A stretch of 32,879 nt of DNA from Phycisphaerales bacterium (GTDB lineage: Bacteria > Planctomycetota > Phycisphaerae > Phycisphaerales > UBA1924): contig JALHOJ010000014.1 in the NCBI GenBank assembly GCA_022843045.1, forward strand, positions 1 through 32,879, in the 5' to 3' direction. The notes below the pieces were generated by a model. It ran no database searches. It was given only the letters and a program-made list of their open reading frames with translations, and was not told the origin of the DNA. Positions 26,757-32,879 of this stretch are shown here, piece by piece. Made by a program: the position numbers and the translations under genes. The number at the start of each line of letters is the position of its first letter. The stretch's first letter is position 1.

Positions 26757-29700
26757 ATGAAGAACAAGAACATCGCCCTCATGTTGACGGCGGCCTGTGG
26801 CTCGGTCGCCACGGTTGCGTCCGTCGCCAGCGCTCAGCCCTACGTCGTGAACGTCTGGGGCGCGACGCTGCTGCAGAACGTCATGTCCGCCCGCCAGCTC
26901 GGCAACGACTACATCGACATCGATATGGACGGGATTCACACCCGCAACGCCATCGCCAACCCTGACAGCCAGTTCAGCGACATCCCCAACAACCCTGGCC
27001 CCACCGCCCCGTACACCGTTCCGGGTACCGCGACCAGCGGCCGCATCCTCCTCCAGTACCGCGCCATCGGCTCCATCAACGGCCTCGAAACCCTCGCCTA
27101 CTGGGGCGGCCGCGGTGACGGCACCGTCCTGAATGTCGGCGGCAACAACGTCACGTTCAACGACTACGCGACGGCTACCCCCGCCAGCAACGTGCAGAAC
27201 ACGTTCCTGAACCTCGCAGCCTCCCCCAGCAGCGTCAACGGCGAGTTCATCGTCGGTGCGCTCTCAGGCTTCACCAACGACATCTCCTGGGCTTCCACCC
27301 CCGCCAACCCCGGCTTCACCCCCTTCCGCAGCAGCACCGACGGCCTCTACCAGGCTCAGGCCTGGCAAGGCGCCAACACCGCCGGCACGGGCGGCCTCCA
27401 GAACAACATCGCGCCCATCGACGTCGACAGCATCTGGGGCGTGGCCCAGCCCGGCGCCCTCAACCCTCTGGCTCAGCCCACCCTCGCGGGCTACGGCAGC
27501 AACCCCCGCCTCGCCTATGACGGCACGGGCCTGAACTTCCCCGCCGGTCCCACGGGCAGCAACAGCCTCGTGAGCCTGCCATTCGGCCTGAAGATCTACG
27601 GCACCGGTCCCAACATCGACCAGCCCAGCGAAGCCGATGATCGCACGATCTTCGACACCCAGATCGCCTGGGCCCCCATCGTCCCGCTCGTTAACTACGG
27701 CGTGGGCCTCAGCCAGATCACCTACACCGACATGCAGCACCTCGTGCTCACCGGCCGCCGTGAGACGGGCGAAAACCTGCACATGGTCACCCGCGAAATC
27801 GGCTCGGGCACGCACAACGCCTTCATGAACAGCATCGGCGTTGACCCCTCCTGGGGCCTGGGTGAGAACATCGGCCCGATCGGCAACGGCACGGGCAGCG
27901 GCGTGACTGGCACCGACGCCGGCCGCAGCGGCTCGCGCTTCATCCCGGGCAACAAGCTGGGCACGGGCCAGGTCCGCGACGTGATGCGCCTCGGCACCCG
28001 CCTGGGCATCGGCTACGTCGGCGGCGATAGCTGGGACACCAACGCCCGCCTCGCTAACGACGTTCTCGCCGTCGGCCAGAACTTGGGCGGCCGCACGCCC
28101 GACTTCGTTCGTCCGACCACCGCCGCGATTCTCGACAACGGCCTGCGTGGCCAGGCTGACCTGGGCGGCTCGGGCAACAACGCCATCGACGGCTGGCGCA
28201 TCGGTGGCAAGGCCGTCGTCAGCACCACCGGCAACCCCCGCCTCGCCCCCGCCAACCGCGGCGGCTATGGCTGGCCCCAGTACGTCCGCGGCATCGGCGA
28301 GACCACCGTGCTGCCCGATGACTTCAACCCCGGCTTCCCCGCCAGCGCCGCGATGGACAACGTCGAGGCCGCCGCGATCGTCAACAACCTCAAGCGCTCC
28401 ATCGACGCCTTCAACGGCTTCGGCTCCACGCCCGAGTTTGACTTCACGCCCGGCCAGTTCGTCGTGTCGCGCCTGATCGCGATCCCGGCGGCAGACTACC
28501 TGCCCCAGCTCAACGGCGTGGACTTCCCCGTCAACCCCGACTTCGGCACCGCGACTCAGACCGCGATCCGCACCAACGCCTCGCTCGTCTACAACAGCCT
28601 TTCCACCAACTTCGCCAGCTTCGGCGCCGGCCCCCGCGGCCTCAACGGCACTAACCCCACCCGCCTGACCCTCTCGGGTAGCACCTACAGCGACGGCAAC
28701 ACGGTGGACTTCCGCAGCCAGGGCGGCGCGACCCTCTCCGCCAACGCTGCGACCCTGACCCGCAACCGCATCGTCGGTGACTTCAACGGCGACGGCCTCC
28801 GCAATATCAACGACGCGGGCAACATGATCGCCGCGTGGCGCCAGCGCAACGGCGGCGCCGCGTGGGTTGCTCCCACCGGCACCGGCGCCATCGCTGGCGC
28901 TCCGGGCACCGATGCCAGCATCGAACTGCTGGGTGACTTCAACGCCGACGGCAACTTCGGCCGCGCTGGCGGCGCTGCTCCCAGCGGCACCGCTGACACG
29001 CTCGACGTCCGCTACTGGGCCGACGGCCTCGCCATCAGCGCGACCACCGGCAAGCTCGACCGCAAGGCCGGCTTCACCGCCATCGACACCGCCTTCGGCG
29101 GCTCGCAGAACTTCTTCGGCACCACCAAGGTCCTGGGCACCTACAACGCCGGCGACGCCCGCGGCGACATCTTCGGCGCCACCAGCCGCACCACCCGCGG
29201 CTATCGCCCCATCGGCGCCGACGGCACCATCAACAAGTTCGACGTCGACTACGTCTCCGCTCAGATCAACGCTGGCAACGGTCGCAGCATCAACTGGGCG
29301 ACCGAAATCAGCGAAGCCGCTGTTGCTGACCTCAGCGCCGACATCAACGGCGACCTGATCATCGATTGCAGCGACGTCACCGAACTCGTCACCGTGATCC
29401 TGGGCACCCAGATCACCGACCTGAACCTCGACGGCACCACCGATGGCGCGGACCTCGCCCTCGCGGCGGCCGACGTGGCCAGCAACGCGGTCTGGAGCCA
29501 GGGTGACGTCAACTGCGACGGCGCCGTGAACCAGGCCGACCGTGACCTCATCGGCGGTGGCGGCGGCCCCGAGTGCAACGACATCGACTTCAACAACGAT
29601 GGCGCGTCGTTCGATCCCACCGACATCGATGCCTTCCTCAGCGTCTTCAGCGAAGGCGACTGCATCCCCAACACCGCGACCTGCGACGACATCGACTTCA

Positions 29701-29789
29701 ACAACGACGGCGGCCTCTTCGATCCCTGCGACATCGACGCCTTCCTGCTCGTCTTCAGCGAAGGCCCCTGCACCCTCTGCGGCGTGTAA
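26757..29789 (+). CDS. Large secreted protein: PstS-like domain plus dockerin/EF-hand repeats
   Basis: A 1010-residue protein with a Sec signal peptide (MKNKNIALMLTAACGSVATVASVASA). The mature part begins YVVNVWGATLLQNVM and later contains TREIGSGTHNAFMNS, similar to the 'R-x-x-GSGT' ligand-binding loop of PstS-like phosphate-binding proteins. From about residue 670 there are repeated Ca-loop-like units: DFNGDGLRNINDAGN, DFNADGNFG, DINGDLIIDCSDV, DLNLDGTTDGADL and DVNCDGAVNQADRDL. They end in two near-identical Cys-flanked units (residues 940-969 and 976-1005; DIDFNNDG, DIDAFL, VFSEG) and CTLCGV. The end matches the Cys-containing ('GC-type') dockerin tails of Phycisphaerae, probably a sorting or anchoring signal. 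Codon use is extremely C-ending, suggesting high expression. The ligand is unknown. Confidence 0.85.
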   Translation: MKNKNIALMLTAACGSVATVASVASAQPYVVNVWGATLLQNVMSARQLGNDYIDIDMDGIHTRNAIANPDSQFSDIPNNPGPTAPYTVPGTATSGRILLQYRAIGSINGLETLAYWGGRGDGTVLNVGGNNVTFNDYATATPASNVQNTFLNLAASPSSVNGEFIVGALSGFTNDISWASTPANPGFTPFRSSTDGLYQAQAWQGANTAGTGGLQNNIAPIDVDSIWGVAQPGALNPLAQPTLAGYGSNPRLAYDGTGLNFPAGPTGSNSLVSLPFGLKIYGTGPNIDQPSEADDRTIFDTQIAWAPIVPLVNYGVGLSQITYTDMQHLVLTGRRETGENLHMVTREIGSGTHNAFMNSIGVDPSWGLGENIGPIGNGTGSGVTGTDAGRSGSRFIPGNKLGTGQVRDVMRLGTRLGIGYVGGDSWDTNARLANDVLAVGQNLGGRTPDFVRPTTAAILDNGLRGQADLGGSGNNAIDGWRIGGKAVVSTTGNPRLAPANRGGYGWPQYVRGIGETTVLPDDFNPGFPASAAMDNVEAAAIVNNLKRSIDAFNGFGSTPEFDFTPGQFVVSRLIAIPAADYLPQLNGVDFPVNPDFGTATQTAIRTNASLVYNSLSTNFASFGAGPRGLNGTNPTRLTLSGSTYSDGNTVDFRSQGGATLSANAATLTRNRIVGDFNGDGLRNINDAGNMIAAWRQRNGGAAWVAPTGTGAIAGAPGTDASIELLGDFNADGNFGRAGGAAPSGTADTLDVRYWADGLAISATTGKLDRKAGFTAIDTAFGGSQNFFGTTKVLGTYNAGDARGDIFGATSRTTRGYRPIGADGTINKFDVDYVSAQINAGNGRSINWATEISEAAVADLSADINGDLIIDCSDVTELVTVILGTQITDLNLDGTTDGADLALAAADVASNAVWSQGDVNCDGAVNQADRDLIGGGGGPECNDIDFNNDGASFDPTDIDAFLSVFSEGDCIPNTATCDDIDFNNDGGLFDPCDIDAFLLVFSEGPCTLCGV
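29574..29771 (+). repeat. Two tandem in-frame Cys-flanked dockerin repeats
   Basis: Two 30-codon units at 29574-29663 and 29682-29771 are spaced 108 bases apart. Each starts with Cys, has D-x-D-F-N-N-D-G, then F-D-P-x-D-I-D-A-F-L-x-V-F-S-E-G and ends with Cys. They differ at about five positions. They form the C-terminus of the secreted protein. Confidence 0.85.
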
Positions 29790-29807
29790 TCCGCTCGCTT
29801 GCGTGAG

Positions 29808-29892
29808 CCGGGGCGTCCCGCCCCGGTCGATAATCCAGTGACTCCCAATCTTCCCACGCCCGGCCGTTCCAAGGCCGGGCGTTCTCTTTGCG
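29808..29892 (+). terminator. Double hairpin terminator region
   Basis: The first hairpin CCGGGGCG/CGCCCCGG spans 29808-29826 with a 3-base loop. The second, a perfect 10-bp stem ACGCCCGGCC/GGCCGGGCGT, spans 29856-29882 and is followed by the T-rich TCTCTTTG. Both lie just after the stop at 29789 and before the transporter gene, so they probably end the long transcript. Confidence 0.75.
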
Positions 29893-29952
29893 TCCATCAA
29901 CTCTGAACGCCGCGTCATGAGACCGCCCTCCTAACGTCTCGCCCGCCCGACT

Positions 29953-31005
29953 ATGCCCTCCGCCGATCCTTCATCCGCGCCCCGCCCCACCCTCTCGCTG
30001 GGCGTGCTCACGATCCTGCTCACGCTGCTGGGCTGGACGAGCATCCCCCTTTTCCTCAAGCACTTCACCGACCTCATCGATCCCTGGACCGCCAACGGCT
30101 GGCGATACGGCTTCTCCGCGCTCATGTGGCTGCCCGTCCTCATCTGGCGAATAACCAGAAACGACATGCCCAAAGGCCTCTGGCAAGCCGCGCTGCCCGC
30201 GAGCCTGTTCAACATCGGTGCTCAGGTCTGCTTCGGCCTCGCACCCTACTACATCGATCCGGGCCTCATGACCTTCGCCCTCCGCCTGCAAATCGTCTTC
30301 GTCATGTTCGGCGCGGCGGTCATGTTCGCCAGCGAACGCAGCGTCATCCGCAGCCCGCTCTTCATCGCCGGCATCTCGATGCTCCTCTCAGGCACGCTCC
30401 TCACGCTTGTCTTCAAGCAGGGCGGCCTGGGCGACGCCCGCAGCACGTTTGGCGTCATCATCGCGATCTCTTCGGGCGTGCTCTACGCGGGGTACTCCCT
30501 CAGTGTCCGCAAGTTCATGCACGGCATCCCGGCGTTCACGGCCTTCTCCGCCGTCAGCCAGTACACCGGGGTGGCGCTCCTGCTCCTGATGTTCGCGCTG
30601 GGCGACAAGTCGGGCTTGCTGCTGTCGGAAGTGAAGAAGCTGCAAGCCGCGGGAGAGGTCGTGCCGCAAGTGTGGCTGCTGGGTGGCGCCGGCGTCTTCG
30701 CCTTGAGCAGCTTCCAGGTCTTCCTGCTCCTGCTTAGCGCGATCATCGGCATCGGCATGGGCCACACGCTGTACTACTACAGCATCCAGCGACTGGGACT
30801 CGCCGTCGCGACCGGTGTGGTGCAGTTGCAGCCCGTCACAGTTTCGATCTGCTCGGTCCTCATCTTCGCCGAGCCCCTCAAGCCCATCCAGTGGATCACC
30901 GGCATCATCGCCATCTGCGGCGCGATCCTCATGCTTGCGGCCCAGCAAGTGCTGTCACGCCGAGCCGCTGCGAGAGCCAACGTCCCCATTCCCGATCCCG
31001 ATTGA
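29953..31005 (+). CDS. DMT-superfamily EamA-type transporter
   Basis: A 350-residue membrane protein with about ten hydrophobic helices arranged as two EamA-like halves: LGVLTILLTLLGWTSIPLFLKH begins the first, and FGVIIAISSGVLYAGYSLSVRK the second. The late block MGHTLYYYSIQRLGLAVATGVVQLQPVTVSICSVLIFAE is the family's conserved 'Y..al...g......l.P....l......gE' segment. Such proteins export or import small metabolites, often amino acids or nucleosides, by a drug/metabolite-type mechanism. The substrate cannot be told. It stands alone after the terminator at 29856-29892. Confidence 0.88.
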   Translation: MPSADPSSAPRPTLSLGVLTILLTLLGWTSIPLFLKHFTDLIDPWTANGWRYGFSALMWLPVLIWRITRNDMPKGLWQAALPASLFNIGAQVCFGLAPYYIDPGLMTFALRLQIVFVMFGAAVMFASERSVIRSPLFIAGISMLLSGTLLTLVFKQGGLGDARSTFGVIIAISSGVLYAGYSLSVRKFMHGIPAFTAFSAVSQYTGVALLLLMFALGDKSGLLLSEVKKLQAAGEVVPQVWLLGGAGVFALSSFQVFLLLLSAIIGIGMGHTLYYYSIQRLGLAVATGVVQLQPVTVSICSVLIFAEPLKPIQWITGIIAICGAILMLAAQQVLSRRAAARANVPIPDPD

Positions 31006-31306
31006 TCGCACCTCACGCTAACGGACCCCACGCGTGAGCGTGGGCGAACTCAACAGGCGTGATGCACGTCAGCGACGGCCAAACTGTTCCCAGAGAACCG
31101 ATCTCACCACGGAGAACACGGAGTTCACGGAGAGGAAAAAAGTGCCGCGGATTGTCGCGGATCAATACCAGCTTTCATCCGCGAGAATCCGCGCAAATCC
31201 GCGCAAATCCGCGGCCACTCTTCTCCTCTGATCTCCGCGCACTCCGCGTTCTTTGCAGTGATTTCCGCGTTCGAACCCGCAGACGCATCTCGAGCGATCG
31301 CCACCC
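31006..31306. repeat. Intergenic palindromic repeat region (CACGGAGA-type)
   Basis: Between the transporter and hpt. The left arm AGAACACGGAGTTCACGGAGA (31111-31131 region) pairs imperfectly (18 of 21) with the reverse complement of the right arm near 31230-31255 (CTCCGCGCACTCCGCGTTCT). Inside are nested GCGGAT/ATCCGC inverted segments and a short tandem of AATCCGCGC (about 31190-31213). It resembles the CAGAGA-type palindromes near 7.7 and 8.9 kb in architecture but not in exact sequence. Confidence 0.6.
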
Positions 31307-31873
31307 TCACCGCCTCAACACCGCAATCGCCGGGAAGTTTCGATACAGCCCGTCGTAATCGAGGCCATAACCCACCACAAACTCATCGGGGATGTCAAAG
31401 CCCACGTAGTCCGCTCGCACATCGATCTTCGCTTTGCCGGGCTTGCGGAGCAGCACGCACGTGCGCAGGCTCGCGGGTCGTTGCTGCTGAATAAGACCAA
31501 TCAGGGCCTGCAGCGTCTGCCCGCTGTCCAGGATGTCGTCAATCAGCAGCACATGCGAGTCCGCCAGATCGCTGGGCAGCGCGGTCTTCATCTTGACGCC
31601 CTTGCTCTCGACGCTGGTCCCCGGATAGCTGCTCACCGCGACCAATTCGATGTGCAGCTTGACGGGCATCTCGCGGATCAGGTCCGCGACGAATACGATC
31701 GCGCCCGTCATCACGGCGATGATCACGACGCGTGACGCGGGGGCCTGCGGATCGTCGAGATTGACGCCGCTCATGCGAAGATCGCGCACGATCTCGTGCC
31801 CGAGTTCATGCACGCGCTGGGCGATGCGGTCGCGTTCGATCAGGATGGTGGAGAAGTCGCGCTGCAAGGCCAT
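31307..31873 (-). CDS. hpt: Hypoxanthine phosphoribosyltransferase
   Basis: A 188-residue type I phosphoribosyltransferase. It converts hypoxanthine (often guanine too) with PRPP to IMP or GMP in purine salvage, in the cytoplasm. The start MALQRDFSTILIERDRIAQRVHELG is family-like, followed by VVIIAVMTGAIVFVADLIR, the YPGTS flexible-loop region, the PRPP motif VLLIDDILDSGQTL and the base-binding end FVVGYGLDYDGLYRNFPAIAVL. GGGAG lies shortly before the ATG at 31873. It lies 66 bases downstream (minus strand) of ppa, and both are nucleotide/PPi metabolism genes, so co-transcription is plausible. Confidence 0.93.
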   Translation of the reverse strand: MALQRDFSTILIERDRIAQRVHELGHEIVRDLRMSGVNLDDPQAPASRVVIIAVMTGAIVFVADLIREMPVKLHIELVAVSSYPGTSVESKGVKMKTALPSDLADSHVLLIDDILDSGQTLQALIGLIQQQRPASLRTCVLLRKPGKAKIDVRADYVGFDIPDEFVVGYGLDYDGLYRNFPAIAVLRR

Positions 31874-31885
31874 GCGTTGCTCCCA

Positions 31886-31932
31886 CGAAGTAGATTCACC
31901 ACGGAGGTTACGGAAAACACGGAGAAGATACG
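31886..31932. repeat. Single CACGGAG-type repeat arm between ppa and hpt
   Basis: The short gap between the two minus-strand genes contains TTCACCACGGAGG, then TTACGGAAAACACGGAGAAG. These share words with the left arm of the repeat at 31006-31306, but no matching partner arm is visible nearby. Confidence 0.5.
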
Positions 31933-31938
31933 GCTTGG

Positions 31939-32502
31939 CTAGCGAAGGCCCGTCAACTGCCCCGTCCTCCGCGCCTTGCTGTAGCGAGCCAGGGACTCCT
32001 CGATCACCTGATGCGCCTTCGCCGCCGGCTGCAACTCATCGACTTCCACTTCTTTCCCCTCCAGCGTCTTGTAGTCCTCGAAGAACCGTCGCAGCATCTT
32101 GAAGATGTGCCGCGGAAAATCCTCCACGGCGTGTCGCTCGCTGTAAATCGGGTCCTGAGGCAGCACCGCGATGATCTTGTGATCCGGCGCCCCCTGATCC
32201 ACCATCGTCATCATTCCCACCGCCCGCGCCTCGCACAGCGTCAGCGGCGGAATCTCCTCCGTGCAATACACCAGCACGTCCAGCGGGTCGTCATCCTCCG
32301 CCAGCGTCTGCGGAATGAACCCATAGTTTGCGGGGTAGTACACCGCGCTGCTCAGCACCCGATCGAGCTTCAGCAGTCCGCTGCTCTTGTCGAGTTCGTA
32401 CTTGTTGCTGCTGCCCTTGGGAATCTCAATGACGGCCCGAAAGTGATTGGGCAGGTCCTGCCCCTCAACCGCCGGCGTGACTTCGTGCCATGGATGAATC
32501 AT
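31939..32502 (-). CDS. ppa: Soluble inorganic pyrophosphatase (family I)
   Basis: A 187-residue protein from ATG 32502. It hydrolyses PPi to phosphate, pulling biosynthetic reactions forward in the cytoplasm. Family-I marks: AVIEIPKGSSNKYELDK (the K-x-E-x-D-K substrate site), RVLSSAVYYPANYGFIPQTL, and the metal-binding EDDDPLDVLVY; later DHKIIAV and FEDYKTLEGKEVEVD. An upstream in-frame ATG at 32532 would add ten residues read from the GGGATT-type repeat, so 32502 is preferred. Confidence 0.93.
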   Translation of the reverse strand: MIHPWHEVTPAVEGQDLPNHFRAVIEIPKGSSNKYELDKSSGLLKLDRVLSSAVYYPANYGFIPQTLAEDDDPLDVLVYCTEEIPPLTLCEARAVGMMTMVDQGAPDHKIIAVLPQDPIYSERHAVEDFPRHIFKMLRRFFEDYKTLEGKEVEVDELQPAAKAHQVIEESLARYSKARRTGQLTGLR

Positions 32503-32513
32503 GGGGAAAAGTA

Positions 32514-32660
32514 GGCATTGGGGATTGGGCATTGGGCATGGGGAGTCGGCATTCGGGATTCGGGATTAGGCATTCGATGTGCACGATTGGGCCGCAGAGC
32601 GTGGCTCCAGGCCTGATTGCGATGGCCTCGCCGAATGCCAAATCCCGAATGCCGAATCCC
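32514..32660. repeat. GCATTCGGGATT-type short tandem array with inverted copy
   Basis: At 32514-32576 short words ending in -GGG or -CGG repeat (GGCATTGGGGATTGGGCATT and GGCATTCGGGATTCGGGATT forms). At 32632-32660 the reverse-complement words occur (CGAATGCCAAATCCCGAATG). The two blocks could pair across about 55 bases. The array lies directly upstream of ppa (minus strand) and upstream of the gene at 32684 (plus strand). Confidence 0.7.
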
Positions 32661-32683
32661 GCTCTCTCCCCTACCTTCCGCCC

Positions 32684-32879
32684 ATGCTCACCATCGACTT
32701 CGCCAACTGCCTCGACGAACGCGTCGCCGAACACGGCTTGGACGCCGCCCACTTCGAACCCGGTTCGGAAGTCTCCGGCGGATTCGTGCAGCTCACCCGC
32801 AAGCTCGCCCAAACCCGCGGCAAAGGCTGGGAGCGCTGGCGCGAACTCGCGAACGAACCGATGCGAGGCGAACACGTCC
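32684..32879 (+). CDS. N-terminal fragment, possibly glucose-6-phosphate isomerase
   Basis: The ATG at 32684 opens a frame that runs off the end of the window (65 codons). The start MLTIDFANCLDERVAEHGL, then GGFVQLTRKLAQTRGKGWERW, recalls the N-terminal helices of bacterial glucose-6-phosphate isomerases, which precede the catalytic core. No active-site residue lies in this part, so the match is a guess from general resemblance. The frame is divergent from ppa with the short-repeat array between them. Confidence 0.45.
   Translation, partial: MLTIDFANCLDERVAEHGLDAAHFEPGSEVSGGFVQLTRKLAQTRGKGWERWRELANEPMRGEHV

Noticed and set aside
27264-29918. An 884-codon minus-strand open frame opposite the large secreted protein
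   Set aside because: Mirror of the strongly C-ending codons of the sense gene; the product is Val/Ala/Gly/Asp-rich without motifs.
31180-31215. Short tandem AATCCGCGC words as a CRISPR-like array
   Set aside because: Only two or three 9-base units without spacers; part of the palindromic repeat.

Overview
The window is GC-rich bacterial chromosome and reads like a planctomycete, most likely of the Phycisphaerae type. The case rests on family content: Tat-exported Gfo/Idh/MocA oxidoreductases and sugar isomerases, two pseudopilin-like 'H-X9-DG' proteins, secreted proteins with dockerin/EF-hand repeats (one ending in two near-identical Cys-flanked repeats), and many GTG starts. No phage, plasmid, CRISPR or rRNA genes are visible. 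The only mobile DNA is a broken IS3-type orfA beside a tRNA-Lys gene. The assignment is inferred from family content, not from a marker gene.

Layout. 1-1398: the C-terminal part of a dockerin-like protein overlaps (ATGA) a pseudopilin-like protein. 1462-4783: a small BFD-like [2Fe-2S] protein, a convergent Fur-family regulator without the usual metal-site cysteines, and a divergent GT-C-type membrane protein. 4938-6703: a HAD hydrolase, tRNA-Lys(CTT), and a gene-poor stretch with the IS3 remnant. 6704-12609 (minus strand): two Tat-targeted TIM-barrel sugar isomerase-like proteins, two Tat-targeted Gfo/Idh/MocA oxidoreductases and an FGE/SUMF1-fold lipoprotein; it is divergent from an ApbE lipoprotein at 12668-13687. 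13679-14846: a metallophosphoesterase, a pterin-4a-carbinolamine dehydratase and tRNA-Lys(TTT). 14930-25002: nucleic-acid genes, namely a large SNF2 helicase overlapping queG, a Bcp-type peroxiredoxin with a histone-H1-like tail, an RsmD-like methyltransferase with an insertion, and a UvrD-like helicase fused to a RecB-type nuclease. 25377-29789: a second pseudopilin-like gene followed by a 1010-residue secreted protein with a PstS-like motif and dockerin repeats. 29953-32879: an EamA transporter, hpt, ppa, and the start of a gene that may be pgi.

How it fits together. Most genes are housekeeping or stand alone. The units that look functional are the exported sugar-oxidation/isomerisation cluster, the two pseudopilin plus dockerin-protein pairs (one near each end), and the Fur-like/BFD-like iron-themed pair. 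Between genes lie long imperfect palindromes with CAGAGA/CACGGAGA cores that resemble a dispersed repeat family. Two copies sit inside the sugar cluster and related sequence lies near hpt.
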